NCBI GenBank assembly: GCA_002825515.1
Contig: PJET01000002.1
Span: 43,141 to 107,140, forward strand
Direction of reading: 5' to 3'
Origin: Candidatus Thorarchaeota archaeon MP11T_1
GTDB lineage: Archaea > Asgardarchaeota > Thorarchaeia > Thorarchaeales > Thorarchaeaceae
DNA: 64,000 nt
The notes under the pieces are model-generated. The model saw nothing but the letters and a program-made list of their open reading frames with translations. It was not told where the DNA came from and did no database searches. The position numbers and the translations under genes were made by a program. This document shows positions 45,155-53,855 of this stretch, in pieces; within the stretch, counting starts at the first letter, position 1, and each line of letters begins with the position of its first letter.

Positions 45155-46072
45155 CTAGACTTCTTCATCATCTCGACGAGTCGATACAATCGCTCCAGCT
45201 GATCCAACAAATACACTATGTTCAAACTGTGAGACCATTCCATTCTTACCCTCATACAAAACTGCATAACCATGGATGACACCTGCTCGTTGAAGATTGC
45301 TTAACGCAGCTTCCACATCTATTTTGCCACTTTTAGAGTGAAGCCATCTTCCTGCCCAAGGCAGACTTCCAAATCTTTGGCGAGCAATATTTCGCACCCT
45401 CAACGTGGTTGCATCGAGCTTTTTCTTATTCCGCATATCATTCGAGAAAATGTAGGCTCGGGGGCCGCTCTTTATTGTGCCATTCCCATTTGTGGCAAAG
45501 GGTTCTATTGCAAAAGTTTCTCCAAGACGCATCTTTGCTGTCAGTTTCATTCCCACGTTTGGAACGTTCTTTCCAGCATGAAGATTCCATGGTCTTAATT
45601 GATGTCCTGTGAGCTGATGAATTGGTCTAAGACTGTGGCGTTTTATGGTTCGCTCAATTGCTTTTCCTACATCACCCAAGGAAACGTCTGGGGTCACAAC
45701 TTCAATAGCTGACTCCAAAGCCTCTTTGGCAGCTTGAACGAATTTCTCGTAAGATCCATCCAAATCAATCGTAATAGCTGTGTCAGAGATATATCCATTC
45801 ACATGAGCACCAAGGTCAATCTTCACAAGACCCTTTTCTGGAAACTTCTTGGTATCAGCATGAGGACTAGTGTAATGCGCAGCTTCATCATTGATTGAAA
45901 CATTGCAAGGAAACGCGACTCCGGTAGCTCCTGACTCTCGTATCTTCTTCTCAGCCAGTTGACAGATTTTTAACACTTTCACCCCAGGTCGTACCATTGG
46001 AGCTACAAAACTTAATGCGTGCGCAGCAATCTTTCCTGCTTTCATGAAGTCTGGATGGGGTTTGGGGTCCAT
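45155..46072 (-). CDS. map: Methionine aminopeptidase type II (copy A)
   Basis: A 305-residue type II MetAP. Ligands: H in EAAHYTSP, D/D in KIDLGAHVNGYISDTA, H in LTGHQLRPW, E in FAIEPFAT, E in QFEHSV. All match the catalytic set of archaeal MetAP. The two copies share most motifs but differ throughout, for instance LHSKSG and RWISTSS near the C-terminus, so the duplication is not recent. Confidence 0.92.
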   Translation of the reverse strand: MDPKPHPDFMKAGKIAAHALSFVAPMVRPGVKVLKICQLAEKKIRESGATGVAFPCNVSINDEAAHYTSPHADTKKFPEKGLVKIDLGAHVNGYISDTAITIDLDGSYEKFVQAAKEALESAIEVVTPDVSLGDVGKAIERTIKRHSLRPIHQLTGHQLRPWNLHAGKNVPNVGMKLTAKMRLGETFAIEPFATNGNGTIKSGPRAYIFSNDMRNKKKLDATTLRVRNIARQRFGSLPWAGRWLHSKSGKIDVEAALSNLQRAGVIHGYAVLYEGKNGMVSQFEHSVFVGSAGAIVSTRRDDEEV

Positions 46073-46196
46073 GAATTATCACTGTCTTTTCGTTTGTTTT
46101 GGTAGGTATTAACTTTCAGATTGAGCAAGATTATGGTTCCTTAGGGGAAAACATAGAAGTAAGAGATGATGACAGTACGCTGGGAGATTCAGAATC

Positions 46197-46868
46197 ATGA
46201 AAATCACGTTTCTAGGTCACGCATCATTCAAAATTGAAGAAGATGGAAAAATTGTCTTTGTAGACCCATGGCTTACTGGCCCAACATCGCCAATGACTGT
46301 AGAGGATGTTGACAAAGCGGATGTTGTACTTGTCACTCACGACCATGGTGATCATGGCTATGCAGAGGCACTTGGAATCTGTAAGAAAACTGGAGCATAC
46401 CTAGTAGCAATAAATGAGCTAGCACATAAAGCGGGCTCTCAAGGGGTTAAGAATATTCACACCCTCAATATTGGAGGAAGTGTGAATATTGGAGGTGTGG
46501 TTGTTACTATAGTTCAAGCATTCCATTCATCAAGTGTTGGAGCTCCAACAGGTTTTGTTGTTAGGTTTCCAAGTAGTACTTTCTACCATGCGGGAGACAC
46601 AGGAGTGTTCTCATCTATGCAGTTACTAGGAGAATTATACGGTCCAATTGATGTTGCTCTATTGCCCATTGGTTCATATTTCGTAATGGACATCCATCAA
46701 GCTGCTCTAGCAACAAAACTTCTCAAGCCGAGAAATGTAATTCCTATGCATTATGACACTTTCCCTGTGATAGAGGCAAATCCAGAGAAGTTCAAACATC
46801 TTGTATCTGAAACTAGTCCGAACACAAATGTGATTGTCGTTAAACCTGGCGAGTCTGTGGACTTATAG
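46197..46868 (+). CDS. UPF0173 metal-dependent hydrolase
   Basis: A 223-residue metallo-beta-lactamase fold protein. It starts MKITFLGHASFKIE, has THDHGDHGYA, HAGDTGVFSSM and IPMHYDTFPVI, the metal ligands of UPF0173. In vivo substrate is unknown. Monocistronic, ATG at 46197. Confidence 0.9.
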   Translation: MKITFLGHASFKIEEDGKIVFVDPWLTGPTSPMTVEDVDKADVVLVTHDHGDHGYAEALGICKKTGAYLVAINELAHKAGSQGVKNIHTLNIGGSVNIGGVVVTIVQAFHSSSVGAPTGFVVRFPSSTFYHAGDTGVFSSMQLLGELYGPIDVALLPIGSYFVMDIHQAALATKLLKPRNVIPMHYDTFPVIEANPEKFKHLVSETSPNTNVIVVKPGESVDL

Positions 46869-46940
46869 ATCTCAGTGTGAATCAACTCCAATACTGAATG
46901 ATTAAATCGTTTCAATATAATATGTAGCCAGGAAACACCA

Positions 46941-47198
46941 ATGAGTGGGATATTGATAGGGTTTGTAGTCGTGGTGGTTCTAGCCATTCTTATCTATTGT
47001 TTTGCCCCCAGTTCAAGAAACCGGAGAGGTCCACCAATTCCGAAACCTGATGATACTCCTCTCGCAGCTGGAAGAGTTGCGGAAGAAACTCATCATGCAG
47101 CTCGGATGGGAGCAGTTCAAGGTAAGGGACTTGTTGATGGAGTGGGACCGTTTACAGGGACATTACCAAGAAGAAAAAGAAAGAAGGATTCCAGATAA
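46941..47198 (+). CDS. Small single-pass membrane protein, unknown
   Basis: An 85-residue protein: an N-terminal membrane helix (GILIGFVVVVVLAILIYCFA), a proline-rich linker and a basic C-terminus (PRRKRKKDSR). ATG at 46941 with AGGA eight to eleven bases upstream. No family recognised. Confidence 0.55.
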   Translation: MSGILIGFVVVVVLAILIYCFAPSSRNRRGPPIPKPDDTPLAAGRVAEETHHAARMGAVQGKGLVDGVGPFTGTLPRRKRKKDSR

Positions 47199-48012
47199 TT
47201 TAGAACATGATTGTGACCATCATCAAGCTTTAACAATCAACAGAAATCTCGACTGGATGGTGGTCGATGTCTGTAACCCTTCACACTAACTCCCAGAATC
47301 ATAGCATCAGATATTACATCTGGCTCCACTGAGCTGTCTCGTGTCGGGTATGCTGACACCGACCGGCCCGCCAATGTACGAAACCTGGGTGACCCACTCT
47401 TCATCTAAGGACAAGCATCCTCATCAAGTGAGTCCGTTAGGGCTCGTCCTATTGGTGTTTGGCAGGCATTTGTCCAAGATGTGACCCGCCCTATGCGCAA
47501 CACCTCATTGGACTATCCTCAGTGCGCCCTCGTGAACGGGATTGAATACTCCTGAACATGAGATTCTGTATTTCTAATGTTATTAGGATTACCACATGGC
47601 GCGCATCAAGTAGATTTGTTCGATACAGAGGTTCATCTGGACATGAACTATATGGCGATAACGACATCTTCAAATACACTGGGGAAACAGCCCCCATGTA
47701 CAGCACAGATGACCAAGATTCAACTGTGCTATGCAAATCATCATATCATCATATCACAGCGCCACGCTACCCCGGCTCTGGACCAAAATGAGAGTCGGTG
47801 AGAGCACTGCGCAAAGTCTTAGGACGATTATCATTCATAGGATTATCATCACGATTATCATGGCATATGTTCGGGAATGGGTTAGAGTAGTATCAGAGAG
47901 GTCTTATTCCAATCATAGTCAAGATGCATAGGCTGGTCCGTGAGAAGACGCAGGCAAAATCACCTCGGTTTAGGGGGCGAGGAAACGTGGTAGCAGAACA
48001 TAGGAGACGTGT
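47199..48012. other. Long gap with structured GC-rich segment
   Basis: About 810 bases without a convincing ORF. The first third (about 47290-47560) is GC-rich and has strong local stems, for example GTGTC with GACAC around 47338-47358, and GGGTGACCC. That could be an RNA gene. I checked for SRP RNA (the GGAAG...AGCA S-domain motif is absent) and RNase P RNA (only a GAGGATAGTCC resembling the 5' core on the minus strand), so neither is supported. Three GATTATCAT repeats lie at 47826-47861. Confidence 0.45.
47826..47861 (+). repeat. Three GATTATCAT repeats
   Basis: GATTATCAT occurs three times, at 47826-47834, 47841-47849 and 47853-47861, spaced 15 and 12 bases apart, about 150 bases before the dnaG frame. 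It may be chance or a regulatory array. Confidence 0.5.
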
Positions 48013-49308
48013 ATAGAAATAGGAACAGACTTCGACCAGAGTGCAGCCAAATATGTCATCCGAGCCCGAATCGAGATTGAAGGGGTGGTTGACAAGCCTG
48101 ATGTTGTTGGAGCAATATTTGGTCAGACTGAAGGGTTGCTCGGAGAAGACCTTGATTTACGAGAACTTCAGCGTACCGGTCGTATTGGAAGGATTCAGAT
48201 TGTGATAAGATCAGTGGGCGGAAATAGCACTGGAGAGATTGTGATTCCAGTTTCATTAAACAAAACTGCTACAGCAATACTTGCAGCATCGTTAGAAACT
48301 GTTGATAGAGTTGGTCCATGCACTGCAAAAGTAACTCTTGAGAAGCTTGAAGACATCAGAGGTGCAAAGAGGAGAAAGGTGGTAAGCCGAGCTATAAGTA
48401 TCCTGAAGGGATGGGAAGAGGATATCTCACCAGGCACCGATGAGATTCAGACTGCAGTCACTAAAGGTAGTAAGGTAGCAGTAGCAAAATATGGTCCAGA
48501 CAGCTTACCAGCAGGTCCCGGACTAGACGAAAGCTCTGATATTATAATCGTAGAGGGTCGAGCAGACGTAATCAATCTCATGAAATGCGGAATATCAAAC
48601 ACAGTTGCTGTTGAAGGAACTCATGTTCCAAAAAGCATCGTTGATCTCACAAAGAAGAGAGGGAAGAAGATAATCGCATTTCTTGATGGAGATAGAGGTG
48701 GAGATCTGATTCTAAGAGAACTGATGCAGGTCGCAAAAGTCGACTATATTGCTCGAGCTCCAGAGGGAAAAGAGGTTGAAAATCTCACTCGAAGAGAGGT
48801 CACAAAAGCGCTTCAGGCTCAAATTCCAGCTGATCAAGCACTCACATTGGTGAAGGATAGAAAAGCAATTCCTGCAAGGAAGAAACGACCCGCTAAGAAG
48901 GTCACAAGGACTCGACGAGAAACAAGACCAGTTGCTGATTTTGACGGACCAACATTAGAGGACGACGACCAAGTTCCAAGTCGACGAAGAACTGTGACAC
49001 GAAGGATACCGGTGACTGTTGACGAGGCGTATGTGTCAAAAATTGGAGATATCAAGGAATCATTCAAAGCACTCCTATATGGAGAAAACAAGCAGGTTGT
49101 TGTTGAGTGCGGAGTTGCTGAACTGGCAAAGATTCTAGAAGAACAAGAAAAAGTTCCAGCTATTGTGTTCGATGGTGTAATCACACAACGACTAGTGGAT
49201 ATAGCTAGTAAGAAACACACAGAGCTGATGATTGGAGCTGCCGTTGCAGATATTGAAAACAAACCTAGCAGTATGAAGATTGTTACCTTTGACGATCTTG
49301 GCCACTAA
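48013..49308 (+). CDS. dnaG: Archaeal DnaG (Toprim) protein
   Basis: DnaG carries a Toprim domain and in archaea associates with the exosome as well as having primase-like activity. Key parts: VVGAIFGQTEGLLGEDLDLRELQ (residues 30-52), IIIVEGRADVINLM, IAFLDGDRGGDLI and a charged linker before the C-terminal domain. The family's N-terminal strand (KYVIRARIEIEGVV) lies upstream of the first ATG/GTG/TTG, which is GTG 48085. I therefore place the start at ATA 48013, six bases after GGAG at 48003-48006. In frame TAG is at 48001. A sequence error or another unusual start are alternatives. Confidence 0.85.
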   Translation: MEIGTDFDQSAAKYVIRARIEIEGVVDKPDVVGAIFGQTEGLLGEDLDLRELQRTGRIGRIQIVIRSVGGNSTGEIVIPVSLNKTATAILAASLETVDRVGPCTAKVTLEKLEDIRGAKRRKVVSRAISILKGWEEDISPGTDEIQTAVTKGSKVAVAKYGPDSLPAGPGLDESSDIIIVEGRADVINLMKCGISNTVAVEGTHVPKSIVDLTKKRGKKIIAFLDGDRGGDLILRELMQVAKVDYIARAPEGKEVENLTRREVTKALQAQIPADQALTLVKDRKAIPARKKRPAKKVTRTRRETRPVADFDGPTLEDDDQVPSRRRTVTRRIPVTVDEAYVSKIGDIKESFKALLYGENKQVVVECGVAELAKILEEQEKVPAIVFDGVITQRLVDIASKKHTELMIGAAVADIENKPSSMKIVTFDDLGH

Positions 49309-49427
49309 AAACAAGAAACTATGGGCCTTGTTTTAGTTCAAGGCCCGATTCTTTTTACAAAAGGCATAGAGTTGAGTAATACTCACAATTATCTCGCTGC
49401 TCTTATGAATCATCATACGTAGAAGAT

Positions 49428-50882
49428 ATGAGGCCCTCGAATGTGATATCAATCATCGACGGATTAGAAACAACTGAACAAGTGGAAACTTCCAAAGATC
49501 CATTCCAGATGATTGTTGGACAAGAACATGCTGTATCGTTGGTTCGTTCAGCAGTGAAACAACGAAGACATGTTTTACTCTGTGGAGTACCTGGTATCGG
49601 AAAATCGATGCTAGCAAAAGCTGCATATTCACTTCTTGATCCACCTAGAGAGGAGATTCGCCTTCGATACAACCCAGTCTATCCTGATCGTCCTCAGGTG
49701 GTTATCATTTGTGCAGATAATCCATCCATGGAAAAGGTGAAGTCAGAGAATCGAATTTATGACACGTTCTTTGTCAGTCCGGACAGAGTTCCCTTTGATG
49801 TATCAGTCAAAATGGGCTTTAGATGCCCCTCATGTGGTCATATATCAAATCCTGAAGCAAGTGTATGTGTTAACTGCGAGTCTGAGAAACGATTTGATTG
49901 GGCTCCTGGAGAGTCATATCATGGGTTATTCAGAATGCTAGATGTTGTTAGGGAGCCTGCACTTGAAACCATGACAACTCTTGAAGATATTAATGGAGAA
50001 TCATACCATGTCGTGTATGAGAGAATTGAAACCGGTGAAATCAAAATAACTCAACGATGCATGACAACTGAAGAAAAACAGTTTGTAGAAACTCAGAGTG
50101 ATCAGGAACGTGTTCTTGTTCCGCTAAAGGCAAGTCGCTATATCAGAGTTAGTGGAACAAGTCCGGTAGAACTGCTTGGAGACGTTAAACATGATCCTTA
50201 TGGAAGTGCAGAGTCACTTGGATTAGCAGCACACCAGCGAGTTGTCCCAGGAGCAATACATGAAGCACATGAGGGAATTCTCTATATCGATGAGATTGCA
50301 GCGCTTGGAACCTTTCAGAGTCATCTTTTAACAGCGATGCAAGACCATGTATTTCCAATCTCAGGGCATAATCCATTAAGCTCAGGAGCTGCAGTTCGTG
50401 TCGATGATGTCCCATGTGATTTTATCCTGTTCGCATCATGTAACATTGAGAATCTCAAAGATATCCTCCCACCACTCAGATCACGAATTCGCGGATATGG
50501 GTATGAAATTATGCTCGATTCATGGACTCCCAAGAATCAGAAGGTCATTAATGATTTTGTCCGTTTTATGGCGCAAACCGTAGAAGAAGATGGAAGGATT
50601 CCACATCTCACTGTGAAAGCTATTGAACGTGTTTTGGAGGTTGCAGAAGCGATGGCTCTTCAGCTTGATGGTCAAAGAGATGCTTTGACACTTCGGTTAC
50701 GTGAGCTTGGAGGGTTGATCAGGATAGCTGGGGATCTTGCAGTAAGAGATGGAAGTGATTTTGTACTCCAAGGTCACGTACAACAAGCAGAGGTACTGAG
50801 TAGAGGTATCGATGAGAGTAATCTTCAGTTTATGGGGTATAAAAAAACAGAATCCTCAATTAGCAGAGACTATTTCTTCTGA
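49428..50882 (+). CDS. Lon-like AAA+ ATPase without protease domain
   Basis: A 484-residue AAA+ protein of the LonB type: Walker A GVPGIGKS (53-60), Walker B ILYIDEIAAL and an arginine finger in RSRIRGYGYEI. Archaeal LonB is over 600 residues with a C-terminal Ser-Lys protease and a two-helix membrane insert between Walker A and B. Here the protein ends after the helical lid and has no protease part, and the insert position holds a zinc ribbon (CPSCGHISNPEASVCVNC, residues about 132-149). It could be a regulatory or chaperone ATPase. pelota follows after 27 bases. Confidence 0.85.
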   Translation: MRPSNVISIIDGLETTEQVETSKDPFQMIVGQEHAVSLVRSAVKQRRHVLLCGVPGIGKSMLAKAAYSLLDPPREEIRLRYNPVYPDRPQVVIICADNPSMEKVKSENRIYDTFFVSPDRVPFDVSVKMGFRCPSCGHISNPEASVCVNCESEKRFDWAPGESYHGLFRMLDVVREPALETMTTLEDINGESYHVVYERIETGEIKITQRCMTTEEKQFVETQSDQERVLVPLKASRYIRVSGTSPVELLGDVKHDPYGSAESLGLAAHQRVVPGAIHEAHEGILYIDEIAALGTFQSHLLTAMQDHVFPISGHNPLSSGAAVRVDDVPCDFILFASCNIENLKDILPPLRSRIRGYGYEIMLDSWTPKNQKVINDFVRFMAQTVEEDGRIPHLTVKAIERVLEVAEAMALQLDGQRDALTLRLRELGGLIRIAGDLAVRDGSDFVLQGHVQQAEVLSRGIDESNLQFMGYKKTESSISRDYFF

Positions 50883-50909
50883 AGAGGAAAGCAGTCCAGA
50901 GGTGACCAC

Positions 50910-51998
50910 TTGAAAATCATGAAGCAGGTCCTGAAGGAAGGCAAGATAGTGCTGAAGATAGAAACACTGGATGATCTTTGGCACCTTTACAATACAGTCA
51001 GTCCTAGCGATGTTGTCATCTCAAAAACTTCACGTCGGGTTCGAATAGGAGATGAGGATAGTCGAAAACAGGAAAGCACACGAAAGACTATGGTGCTGAA
51101 ATTAAAGGTGGAAGAAGTTTCTTTTCATAATTTCTCAAATAGGGTACGGATAAAGGGTGTGATTCTTGAAGGACCTGATGACCTCGTCAATATTGGATCT
51201 TATCATACAATCAATATTGAAACAGGAGACACTTTGACCATTATCAAAGAGCATTGGCCAAAGTTTGTACTTGATAGACTCAAAGAAGCATCGAAATCAC
51301 AGCTTCGCCCCATGTGTCTCATAGTGACAATAGAAGATGGTACTGCAGAGTTGTTCTTGGCTGCGGATTCGGGCATTCAAGAGGCGGTACGAATTCGTAT
51401 GAGTATCTCAAGAAAAAGAGGTGACCAGAAATCATATGATGCCACAATGAGGGATTTCTTTACAGACACTGTTTTGGCATTGCAGTCTCAGCTGGAACAA
51501 CATGAGTTTGGACTTATTGTAATAGCAGGACCAGGGTTTGTCAAGGACCATTTCAGAGATTTTCTAGTTGCAGCAAAGATCAAAGACATGCCCCCTGTTG
51601 TTGTTGAGAGTTCAAACTCGATAGGAGTTCCTGGAGCCAAGGAGATACTCTATAGGGGTGTCATCGCGAAAGCTGTGACTGAACTAAAGGTGGAAACTGA
51701 AACGCGTCTTGTCGAAACATTGATTGAACATCTGTCAAAAGATAACGGGCTTGGAGCATATGGGAATGATGAGGTCAGTAATGCAGTACAATATGGAGCT
51801 GTGGAGGAGTTACTTATCACAGACAAGAAACTGAGAGAGGGTGAAGAAAAGGAACGGCGCTGGATGGACTCTCTAATCAGAAACACTGAGAAGACTAGAG
51901 GTTCATTTCATATTGTATCAACGGAACATCCTGCAGGCGATCAACTCCAACGATTAGGAGGAATTGGTGCCATCTTACGTTTCAGAATTACACAGTAG
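50910..51998 (+). CDS. pelA: Pelota (Dom34) mRNA surveillance protein
   Basis: A 362-residue eRF1-like protein that rescues stalled ribosomes with the EF1A-type GTPase or ABCE1. It shows the N-terminal Sm-like domain (MVLKLKVEEVSFHNFSNRVR, residues about 52-71), a central domain starting LFLAADSG, and the C-terminal ending GSFHIVSTEHPAGDQLQRLG followed by IGAILRF, all pelota hallmarks. Probably cotranscribed with the Lon-like ATPase. Confidence 0.95.
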   Translation: MKIMKQVLKEGKIVLKIETLDDLWHLYNTVSPSDVVISKTSRRVRIGDEDSRKQESTRKTMVLKLKVEEVSFHNFSNRVRIKGVILEGPDDLVNIGSYHTINIETGDTLTIIKEHWPKFVLDRLKEASKSQLRPMCLIVTIEDGTAELFLAADSGIQEAVRIRMSISRKRGDQKSYDATMRDFFTDTVLALQSQLEQHEFGLIVIAGPGFVKDHFRDFLVAAKIKDMPPVVVESSNSIGVPGAKEILYRGVIAKAVTELKVETETRLVETLIEHLSKDNGLGAYGNDEVSNAVQYGAVEELLITDKKLREGEEKERRWMDSLIRNTEKTRGSFHIVSTEHPAGDQLQRLGGIGAILRFRITQ

Positions 51999-53123
51999 CT
52001 ATAGTGGGTCGAAAAGTGTCTGAAGTCGGTCCCAAGTTGGGTATTCAAATGCAATACCAATCTCCAAGTCGTTGAGGTTTCCCAATTTCTCTTTGAGCTG
52101 TTGAGCGATTTCTTCTATAACCCAAGGAGCGATCTCTACCCTCATTCTGACCTCGTCAATATTCATGAGATTTGTGGGAACATCGAATTGGTCTTGGAGA
52201 ATTGTATGTATCATTGCGAGTTGTTCATGTCCTAGTTGACTTCCATGTACTGCTCTTACCACCCCAAGGATGAGTAGAGGGTCCTGTTCATCACGTTCCT
52301 CAAAAACCCTTATCGTTTGCTTCAACCTACGCTCCAGCCTTCTTCTCATTTGAACTGAGTCCTTGAATCGAGCAGAGCAATAATGTATTGATAGATTCTG
52401 AATGTGATCCACGGACCATTTTAGGACCTCTCTTGCAGTTGAGGAGCTACCTTCGATGCTTGCACTCTCAAGATTTGTTAAACGCATTCCCATGGAAACT
52501 AACTTGCCAAAGTTTGTTTCACTGGCTTCTAACTCATTGATATTGAGAAAAGAGACCCCCATCTCCTCAGCTCTTTTTGCCACTTTCTTTAGTTCTTCTA
52601 GCTTTCCAGGAATCGCTGGAACCTCAAGCCCAACGAACATTTTCATGTCTAATGCTCGTTGGACGCCGGACCAGTCGTTGGTCTGTGGGTGAAATCGAAT
52701 CTCATCAAGACCAGCATCTAGCAACTTCTTCAATACATCTTGGCTGACGTCTGTCTGACTGGTGTAGAGATGAAGATGAAAACTGGCCCCATATTGATGT
52801 TTCAATAGATGAATATACTTCAATGTGCGTTCTAAGTCACAGAGGGGGTCTCCACCACTGATGCCTGCACCCTCGCCCTTGATTGCTTGAACTTCAAAAA
52901 GAATGTCAGTATCTTCAGACACAGGCATCTCGTCTGCGAACACAACATCCTTACCTGATTTATCATGTGACAATGGGCAGTAATAGCAGGAACTATCACA
53001 CAGACCAGTCACAAATAGCACCATTTTCGAGCCTTTAGTGCAAAGATTACAACCTTTTGGCAACTTGCCAACAAGAAGTGAATCACCTTCAATCTCTCTT
53101 ATTTTGCGCTTCGACGATTCCAA
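51999..53123 (-). CDS. Radical SAM protein, COG2108
   Basis: A 374-residue radical SAM protein of the COG2108 group (related to pyruvate formate-lyase activases). The cluster motif is CDSSCYYC (C-x3-C-x2-C). A second cysteine pair, CNLCTKG, precedes it. GEGAGISGGDPLCD is the second radical SAM segment. Substrate unknown; archaeal members are often near pelota and the thiolase gene NcsA, as here. It starts four bases after the nucleotidyltransferase. Confidence 0.88.
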   Translation of the reverse strand: MESSKRKIREIEGDSLLVGKLPKGCNLCTKGSKMVLFVTGLCDSSCYYCPLSHDKSGKDVVFADEMPVSEDTDILFEVQAIKGEGAGISGGDPLCDLERTLKYIHLLKHQYGASFHLHLYTSQTDVSQDVLKKLLDAGLDEIRFHPQTNDWSGVQRALDMKMFVGLEVPAIPGKLEELKKVAKRAEEMGVSFLNINELEASETNFGKLVSMGMRLTNLESASIEGSSSTAREVLKWSVDHIQNLSIHYCSARFKDSVQMRRRLERRLKQTIRVFEERDEQDPLLILGVVRAVHGSQLGHEQLAMIHTILQDQFDVPTNLMNIDEVRMRVEIAPWVIEEIAQQLKEKLGNLNDLEIGIAFEYPTWDRLQTLFDPL

Positions 53124-53126
53124 TCA

Positions 53127-53855
53127 CTATCCACCTCTTCGATGAATTGTTCTACGTAATGCCGGATCTTTGTCCTGGAGGCTCTTTGCAACAGCCTCAA
53201 AGCTCTCATCATCATGTAAGGTTCTTGTCAAATAGACTCCTGTTCTACCAACACTATCACGGCGAGTGAGAACTCTAATTCGTTCCTGAGCGATTTCGAT
53301 GCTAACATTGAGTTTCTTAGTAACCTCTTGCACATGACCTATGACTCCCTGCTCAATATGACCAGTTTCAGTTGGTTCAATAAGAACAAGTCGTTTGTCT
53401 ACCCCAGGTACTCTTTTGTTTTCCTTCAAACCAGTGCTGTCTATCAGACCACCCCAACGATAGAACTCCTCCTCCCTGGGCTTTAGTTTGAATAGAGGAA
53501 AAGTCACAACAGTATTTTCAGAGAGATGAACGTGACCTTTAAGCACCATTGAAGGAGTGGCCTGGACAAGCTCTCTCTTGAGCAATGGTCCCAAGACTAG
53601 TTCGATTCGGTAACTGGACACTGGACGGAGGATAATAATGTCTATGTCCGAAGATTTTGAAATATCACCACGAGCAATGGAGCCGTATGCAAATGGCTTG
53701 ACTCCAATTGATTCGAGTTTCTGCATTGTTTTAATTGCAGAATCTCTGAGGACCTGTAAATTCTCCCAGTGATCCTGATTATATCTTATCTCCCGGGGCT
53801 CATGCATAATTTCTGGCTTTTTTGCCACTCCAGAATCATCCCCTGATTTCTTCAA
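53127..53855 (-). CDS. Predicted nucleotidyltransferase, COG1665
   Basis: A roughly 240-residue protein with the minimal nucleotidyltransferase motif YGSIARGDISKSSDIDII (GS-x-ARGD-x6-DID). Archaea-only COG1665 proteins have this N-terminal domain plus a C-terminal segment ending near the RHRRG tail. The frame starts at a TTG (53855) inside the end of ncsA; a GTG at 53828 with GGGGAT upstream is an alternative. Likely translationally coupled to ncsA. Confidence 0.8.
   Translation of the reverse strand: MKKSGDDSGVAKKPEIMHEPREIRYNQDHWENLQVLRDSAIKTMQKLESIGVKPFAYGSIARGDISKSSDIDIIILRPVSSYRIELVLGPLLKRELVQATPSMVLKGHVHLSENTVVTFPLFKLKPREEEFYRWGGLIDSTGLKENKRVPGVDKRLVLIEPTETGHIEQGVIGHVQEVTKKLNVSIEIAQERIRVLTRRDSVGRTGVYLTRTLHDDESFEAVAKSLQDKDPALRRTIHRRGG

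Noticed and set aside
47290..47560. RNase P RNA or SRP RNA gene
   Set aside because: The minus strand has one RNase P-like GAGGATAGTCC but not the matching 3' core; the SRP GGAAG...AGCA motif is absent. Kept only as an unassigned structured gap.
51999..53123. COG2108 radical SAM protein as activase of the glycyl radical enzyme
   Set aside because: It is 26 kb away, in an operon with tRNA thiolation genes, and COG2108 is a conserved neighbour of pelota in archaea generally.
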